A stretch of 10,298 nt of DNA from positions 1-10,298 of the forward strand of contig CANDCB010000016.1 in the NCBI GenBank assembly GCA_947383065.1, written 5' to 3'. Positions 5,782 through 10,298 of this stretch are shown one piece after another; within the stretch, counting starts at the first letter, position 1; every line of letters begins with the position of its first letter. Source of the DNA: an uncultured Bacillota bacterium. Its GTDB lineage: Bacteria; Bacillota_I; Bacilli_A; RF39; UBA660. Below the pieces are notes generated by a model. The model was given only the letters and a program-made list of their open reading frames with translations. It made no database searches and was not told where the DNA came from. A program made the position numbers and the translations under genes.

Positions 5782-6339
5782 TTATCCCTTTTTTATTTTG
5801 TTAACAAAAATATCATATATTTCTCCATCTTCAGGATACCAATGACTAAAAGACCAATTCAATATATTTATTTTTTTATTATCCTTTGTTCTAATGCTAA
5901 TAAATTGATTTAACCCACAACAATCTATAATTGGTACTAATGAAAAAGAAAATTTTAATTTTATATTATCAATTTCATCAAATTTAACAATATTTTTCCG
6001 AGCATAATCTATATAAAAATTTTCAGTTAACATATATTTTCTTCGCGTATTAGTTATCCCATTTTCTATTTCTACTTTTAAAAGTGCATCATTAAGTAAA
6101 AGATTTTTTGAATATTCTAATTCTTCTATTCTTTCTTTCTTTTTATTTAAAATATATCTAATCAAAACCAAAATCATACTTACAAAAATAAAGACAAAAA
6201 ACACACCATTTTTGTAAGAACCACTTAAAAATAAAATTGCCATAAAAATAATAATTATTACCCAAAATATACTATTCTTTTTTATCGTTGATTCTTCCAA
6301 ACAAATATTTTGTAAAAGATTATCTATAATATTATTCAT
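5782..6339 (-). CDS. Membrane protein with PH-like C-terminal domain, probable cognate immunity protein
   Basis: I start it at the ATG at 6339, which has GGAAAA just upstream and lies 16 bases after the RHS stop. A longer TTG-started frame would overlap the toxin gene and has no ribosome binding site. The 185-residue protein has two membrane segments (about 23-39 and 45-63), a basic, charged helix (66-90), and a C-terminal domain (98-184) repeated exactly in the lipoprotein at 2165-2593. The membrane hairpin followed by a compact beta-rich domain resembles YcxB-like/bacterial PH-like proteins in shape; this is a structural guess. Immediate downstream position after the toxin is the standard place for the cognate immunity gene. 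A membrane-embedded immunity protein would fit a toxin tip that acts at the membrane. Confidence 0.72.
   Translation of the reverse strand: MNNIIDNLLQNICLEESTIKKNSIFWVIIIIFMAILFLSGSYKNGVFFVFIFVSMILVLIRYILNKKKERIEELEYSKNLLLNDALLKVEIENGITNTRRKYMLTENFYIDYARKNIVKFDEIDNIKLKFSFSLVPIIDCCGLNQFISIRTKDNKKINILNWSFSHWYPEDGEIYDIFVNKIKKG
5790..6048 (-). repeat. Copy 2 of the 259-base direct repeat (immunity domain)
   Basis: Partner of 2191-2449 in the same orientation, 3599 bases away, with four silent mismatches. It covers the last 87 shared residues of the membrane protein. It is likely the parental copy, because here the domain is joined to a normal membrane hairpin directly behind the toxin. Confidence 0.95.
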
Positions 6340-6355
6340 ATTTTCCAAAGTTATC

Positions 6356-9300
6356 TTAAAATTTATAGCCAATTGTAAAATCAAATCCAACAATAAAGTA
6401 GAAACTAATTTTTACTGAAACAGTTCCATCAGAGCTAAAGCTCATTGGCCCTATAAATGAATTACAAAGTGTCCCCCCGTCAAAACTTGTCAAACCAGAA
6501 ATATCTACATCATAGTTTTTTCTTCCTTTATCCCACGGGAATATAAAAAGTTTAGTATTTTCATCTACACCATTTTCTTCCATAATAGTTATTGATGAAC
6601 CAGGAACAACAGCTGTATTTCTTCGATAAGTATATTTTTCACCATTTTTATTTCCACTACCAAATGTCGTTGAAATCTCGCTTCCTCCTAAAGAAGAACC
6701 AATTCCAATTCCAGTCCCCCACTCTATTTGAAAATTATTTTTTACACTAGAATTAGATGACGATAACTTTTTTTCACCTCCGTAATTTTTAAATTCATCA
6801 TATTTTTTACGAGCTTCTTTACCTAAGAACCTTCCAAAATCAAAAACTTTCTCATTTAATTTATCCAACCAACTCCATGAAGTACCAAAATTATCAGAAA
6901 AATTCATAAAATTATTATCACAATAAGTAAATAGATTATTACTATTAATTCCTTGTCCAGTAATCATATAATCCGCATTAATAAACCTACCCACCTTTGG
7001 GTTATAATATCTAGAGTTTAAATAATATAGTTCTGTCTCTGTATCATAATAATAACTACGATACCTAAATGGATTTATTGTACCTAAATTTATAGTACTA
7101 CTATCTTTTATATTAATTAATGCTCCAAAACTATCATATTCATAAATAACTATCTCTTTATAGTTAGAATCTAAAATACCAATGATGTCTCCAAACATAT
7201 TTTTATGATAATAATAAGTCTTGCTCTTATATACAAATCCCAATAACTCACTACCATTATAAATATAGTATATCACATCACCATTTCTATCTTCAAATAT
7301 AATCGTACTACCTTCTAAAATATAATTTGTTTTTATACCATTTATTGTCTTAGAAGTTCTTATTCCATTTAAATTATATTTATAACTAATATTATTACTT
7401 CCATCACTATAAGTAGATAATTCTCTACCATTAATCCATGTTAATATCTTATTACCTATACTTACTGGATTACCTATCTCATCATAACTAATTGTTTCAT
7501 CATTAAACTTAGTCAATAAATCTTGCCAACTACTATTTGTATAATAATACTTATCTTCACCAATTAAATTTGTAGTATTATATGTATAAATCTTCTTATA
7601 TAATATATTACCATAATTATCATAAACATAATGTTTTGTAAGTTTTTTAACTAAATCATCTTCTTTTATAAGTTCACTATACATATCATAATAATACTTA
7701 TTAATTAATTCCTTATTCTTATATACTTCAGTTATATTACCTAACTTATCATACTGATAATTATATATAATACCATTATCATTTACTTCTTCTATAACTG
7801 TACTAGTTTTATTACCACTCGTAATATATTTATACTTAGTAACATATTTATTATTTATATTTTGATTATCTAACCTACCTAATATATCATATTTATAATT
7901 AAATACATTATTGTTATTAGTTAACTTAGTTAAAGCTAATTCTTTATTATATTCATAATTATATGTATATATATTATTAGATAACTTCTCTATTTTCTTA
8001 TTTATTAAATTATCTTTATTATAATCATAATTAGTAGAATAATTACCATATTTATAAGTACTTAATCTTTTAGCAAAATCATATTCATATAAATAATCAT
8101 ATGTATTAGATGTAAGTTTAGCTAATCTTCCTAAATTATCATAATAATTAGTATAAGTATCATTTTCTTTAATAATACTTTTTAATCTATTTAATTTGTC
8201 ATATGTATAATGTAACTCATCATTATTACCATATGTAACTTTAATTAAATTACCATTATTTTCTTCATAACTATTAGTTATTAAAACATTATCATTTATC
8301 TTAGTAGACAAAGGATTATTATATTGATCATATATAAAATTATAATTATCTTGACCAAATATTATATTAGACAACAAATTCTTATTATTATATTGATAAC
8401 TTACTTCTTCTTGACCCTTTTTAATATTAATTAGCCTTAATTTATTATCATAAATATAATTAGTACTATTATTATCTGAATCTGTAATTTTATTTAATAA
8501 TCCATTAGTATTATTATAATCATATAATACTGTATTTCCTAAACTATCAATAACTTTACTAATAAATCTTCCATCTGCTGTATAAGTAGCATTACTTTCA
8601 ATAAATAGTTTATTTTCTGTTTGTTCAAAAAAGAATTGTTGATTATAATTTTCACTATCCCAATCTTCTAATGTAATTGAATAATCTTCATTAATAGTAA
8701 ATGCTTTATTATTAGTTAAAATAGAATAACTACTATTTTCATTTATTTTTAAATCAAATAAATTATTATTATCTCCATATATTAATTGAATAACATTATT
8801 AGAATTTTTTAAATAGTAATTATTTAATATAGCATGCTTAATTTTAATTTGTTTTTGATTATTCTTTATAATATAAAATTTATCATAAGAACATTCATTT
8901 TCTTTTACTCTTAATGTTTTATTAGGATTTACATAAAAATACTTATCTGTTCCTTTAGCTCTTATATAATAAGTTTTATTATTATCAATATCATCTAATA
9001 ATTTACGATTATTTATTTTATTTTTTACAGGATTACAATTTTCATCATAAATAACTTCATTAGTAATTCCTGTAGGAGAAATAGCTCTAATCATTCTATC
9101 AGTAACTTTATTATCATATTCAAAAGTAAATTTATTACCCATAGGACTCAGAGTTTGAAGTAACTGATTATTTTTATTATATTTCATTGTTAATGTCTCT
9201 TTAGCTAAATCAGTAGCAGTAATCAAATTACCATTTTCATCATAAGTATAAGAATATTGTTCTAAATCTTTAAATAAAGAAAAATTAGTAAAATAACACT

Positions 9301-10298
9301 CATTAGCACCACCATAACTTTCTAATCTTAGTTCTAGACATTCATAATCATCATCTGTAACAAAATTTTCTGAAAAGAATTGCCAATTATCTGAACCAAC
9401 ATTTAAATCTTTAGCTGGTACACAAGCTCCATACTCTGTATTATCTGGATACATAAAGAATATTGAAGCTTTTAAACCCGCAAATAATCCCATTCCTCCT
9501 GGTGGCTCAAATGAATTATTTTTATACCAAAAAGATAAATTAAAGACATCGCCTTTTTTACCCTTAACATTAAACTTTCTTATCGCTCCAACAAATCCTA
9601 ATGGTGCCATATGCATTCTTAGTGCTTTTTCTCCATTATCTATCGGTACAATATCAATAAAATCATCAGCCAAATTACTTTTTTCTATTTCCCAACCATC
9701 AAGACCATATTCCAAGTTACTATTATTAACTAAATTATAATAATTAGCCACTTCTCCTTCTTCTAACTGGATTTCATCAATAATAACTTGCCCAACTTGT
9801 GTAGGTTGTATTTCTATCTTTAAATCACTTATTGCATTAACATCATAATGAATAGATACTTCATATCTTTTATAATCTTCATTAATTTCTTTTATAATAG
9901 TAGTTTCTTTTTTATTATCATAAGATAAAGAAATATTTAAAAATACATTATTTTTTACATAAAGACTAAAAGTATAATCTTTCCCCTTTTCAACAACAAC
10001 ATCTTTATAAACATAACTATTCACGTCACTACTTACTATTTTAAGAGCATTAACTCCACTTCTAGATTCATTACAAATACTAGATACTATAGAAGAATTA
10101 GTTGCTACAAAAGGTATAGTATTATTTTCAAAAGATGAATCTTGTAATATATTATTAACATATTTAATTAAAGACTTATCTGTTAATAATTTATTAACAT
10201 TATTTTCTTCTGGACTACCAAAAGCATATGATTTACCATAAGCATTATCTAATTTTTGTGTCTCATCAAAACTAGTTACTCCAACAACATTACCATAA
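6356..10298 (-). CDS. RHS/YD-repeat polymorphic toxin, C-terminal 1313 residues
   Basis: The frame is open to the right edge, so the start lies outside; a GTG at 10024 is internal, and 91 more in-frame codons precede it, beginning YGNVVGVTSFDETQK. Such proteins are large secreted or wall-bound shells that deliver a C-terminal toxin to neighbouring cells. Domains in visible numbering: two jelly-roll, carbohydrate-binding-like domains (about 35-180 and 185-340; the second opens NLEYGLDGWEI); YD repeats from about 348 (YTYDENGN); a probable beta-trefoil insert (about 438-555; KTYYIRAKGTDKYFY to NQQFFFEQ); many more YD repeats (556-1060) very rich in N, Y and K; and the RHS core end NPKVGRFINAD (1099-1109). 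The usual proline-containing NNPxxxxD motif is altered to NNFMNFSDNFG. The variable tip (about 1138-1313) has a charged helical part, then a glycine/serine-rich beta region ending in FYFIVGFDFTIGYKF. No nuclease motif is seen. Confidence 0.93.
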   Translation of the reverse strand, partial: YGNVVGVTSFDETQKLDNAYGKSYAFGSPEENNVNKLLTDKSLIKYVNNILQDSSFENNTIPFVATNSSIVSSICNESRSGVNALKIVSSDVNSYVYKDVVVEKGKDYTFSLYVKNNVFLNISLSYDNKKETTIIKEINEDYKRYEVSIHYDVNAISDLKIEIQPTQVGQVIIDEIQLEEGEVANYYNLVNNSNLEYGLDGWEIEKSNLADDFIDIVPIDNGEKALRMHMAPLGFVGAIRKFNVKGKKGDVFNLSFWYKNNSFEPPGGMGLFAGLKASIFFMYPDNTEYGACVPAKDLNVGSDNWQFFSENFVTDDDYECLELRLESYGGANECYFTNFSLFKDLEQYSYTYDENGNLITATDLAKETLTMKYNKNNQLLQTLSPMGNKFTFEYDNKVTDRMIRAISPTGITNEVIYDENCNPVKNKINNRKLLDDIDNNKTYYIRAKGTDKYFYVNPNKTLRVKENECSYDKFYIIKNNQKQIKIKHAILNNYYLKNSNNVIQLIYGDNNNLFDLKINENSSYSILTNNKAFTINEDYSITLEDWDSENYNQQFFFEQTENKLFIESNATYTADGRFISKVIDSLGNTVLYDYNNTNGLLNKITDSDNNSTNYIYDNKLRLINIKKGQEEVSYQYNNKNLLSNIIFGQDNYNFIYDQYNNPLSTKINDNVLITNSYEENNGNLIKVTYGNNDELHYTYDKLNRLKSIIKENDTYTNYYDNLGRLAKLTSNTYDYLYEYDFAKRLSTYKYGNYSTNYDYNKDNLINKKIEKLSNNIYTYNYEYNKELALTKLTNNNNVFNYKYDILGRLDNQNINNKYVTKYKYITSGNKTSTVIEEVNDNGIIYNYQYDKLGNITEVYKNKELINKYYYDMYSELIKEDDLVKKLTKHYVYDNYGNILYKKIYTYNTTNLIGEDKYYYTNSSWQDLLTKFNDETISYDEIGNPVSIGNKILTWINGRELSTYSDGSNNISYKYNLNGIRTSKTINGIKTNYILEGSTIIFEDRNGDVIYYIYNGSELLGFVYKSKTYYYHKNMFGDIIGILDSNYKEIVIYEYDSFGALINIKDSSTINLGTINPFRYRSYYYDTETELYYLNSRYYNPKVGRFINADYMITGQGINSNNLFTYCDNNFMNFSDNFGTSWSWLDKLNEKVFDFGRFLGKEARKKYDEFKNYGGEKKLSSSNSSVKNNFQIEWGTGIGIGSSLGGSEISTTFGSGNKNGEKYTYRRNTAVVPGSSITIMEENGVDENTKLFIFPWDKGRKNYDVDISGLTSFDGGTLCNSFIGPMSFSSDGTVSVKISFYFIVGFDFTIGYKF

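Noticed and set aside
6340..6393. TTG-started N-terminal extension of the cognate immunity protein overlapping the RHS gene
   Set aside because: No ribosome binding site before the TTG, while the ATG at 6339 has GGAAAA upstream and fits a 16-base gap.
7700..8540. Repetitive look of the sequence, checked as a possible CRISPR or tandem repeat
   Set aside because: It is explained by degenerate YD repeats rich in Asn and Tyr codons inside one continuous reading frame; there are no exact repeats with regular spacers.
10022..10024. GTG as start of the RHS protein
   Set aside because: The frame stays open through the right edge with 91 more codons and YD-type sequence upstream; there is no ribosome binding site, so the gene is cut by the window.
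1..10298. Insertion sequence or transposase, tRNA or rRNA genes
   Set aside because: No transposase motifs, terminal inverted repeats or tRNA-like folds were seen; the duplications are explained by recombination of toxin cassettes.

Overview
The window comes from an AT-rich Gram-positive bacterium. It looks like a low-GC Bacillota, perhaps a gut Bacilli or Clostridia lineage. The reasons are a very high A+T content by eye, purine-rich ribosome binding sites of the AGGAGG type, TGG as the tryptophan codon (so no sign of the mycoplasma code), frequent TTG and GTG starts, and lipoproteins with a Gram-positive style lipobox. I cannot name the species. Every gene I can support lies on the minus strand, so the biological order runs from the right edge (10298) to the left edge (1).

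The right 40% (6356-10298) is one open reading frame that enters from beyond the window. It encodes an RHS/YD-repeat polymorphic toxin of the WapA/RHS type. The visible 1313 residues hold two jelly-roll, carbohydrate-binding-like domains, YD repeats interrupted by a probable beta-trefoil (ricin-B-like) insert, the conserved end of the RHS core, and a variable glycine-rich tip of about 175 residues. A small membrane protein begins 16 bases after the RHS stop (5782-6339) and is the best candidate for the cognate immunity protein.

The middle (1555-5719) reads as a graveyard or archive of older toxin/immunity cassettes. It holds an orphan glycine/histidine-containing tip-like ORF without a convincing start (5264-5719), a small cytosolic protein 22 bases after it (4756-5241), a lipoprotein (4024-4602), a DUF3997-like membrane-anchored protein (3459-3872), a two-helix membrane protein (2624-3349), a chimeric lipoprotein (2165-2593) and an NTF2-fold immunity-like protein (1555-1953). 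Two observations support cassette turnover. First, a 50-base scar of the RHS core lies in the gap at 3376-3425, nearly identical to 7246-7297. Second, a 259-base segment of the cognate immunity gene is duplicated inside the chimeric lipoprotein gene, with only four differences, all silent.

The left end (1-1505) looks like ordinary chromosome: a 384-residue protein of unknown function ending in an intrinsic terminator, then the 5' part of a peptide deformylase-like gene with its own promoter. The likely logic is that the RHS tip is swapped by recombination, old tips and immunity genes stay behind downstream, and the retained immunity genes could protect against sister strains carrying the older tips. 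That last step is inference.
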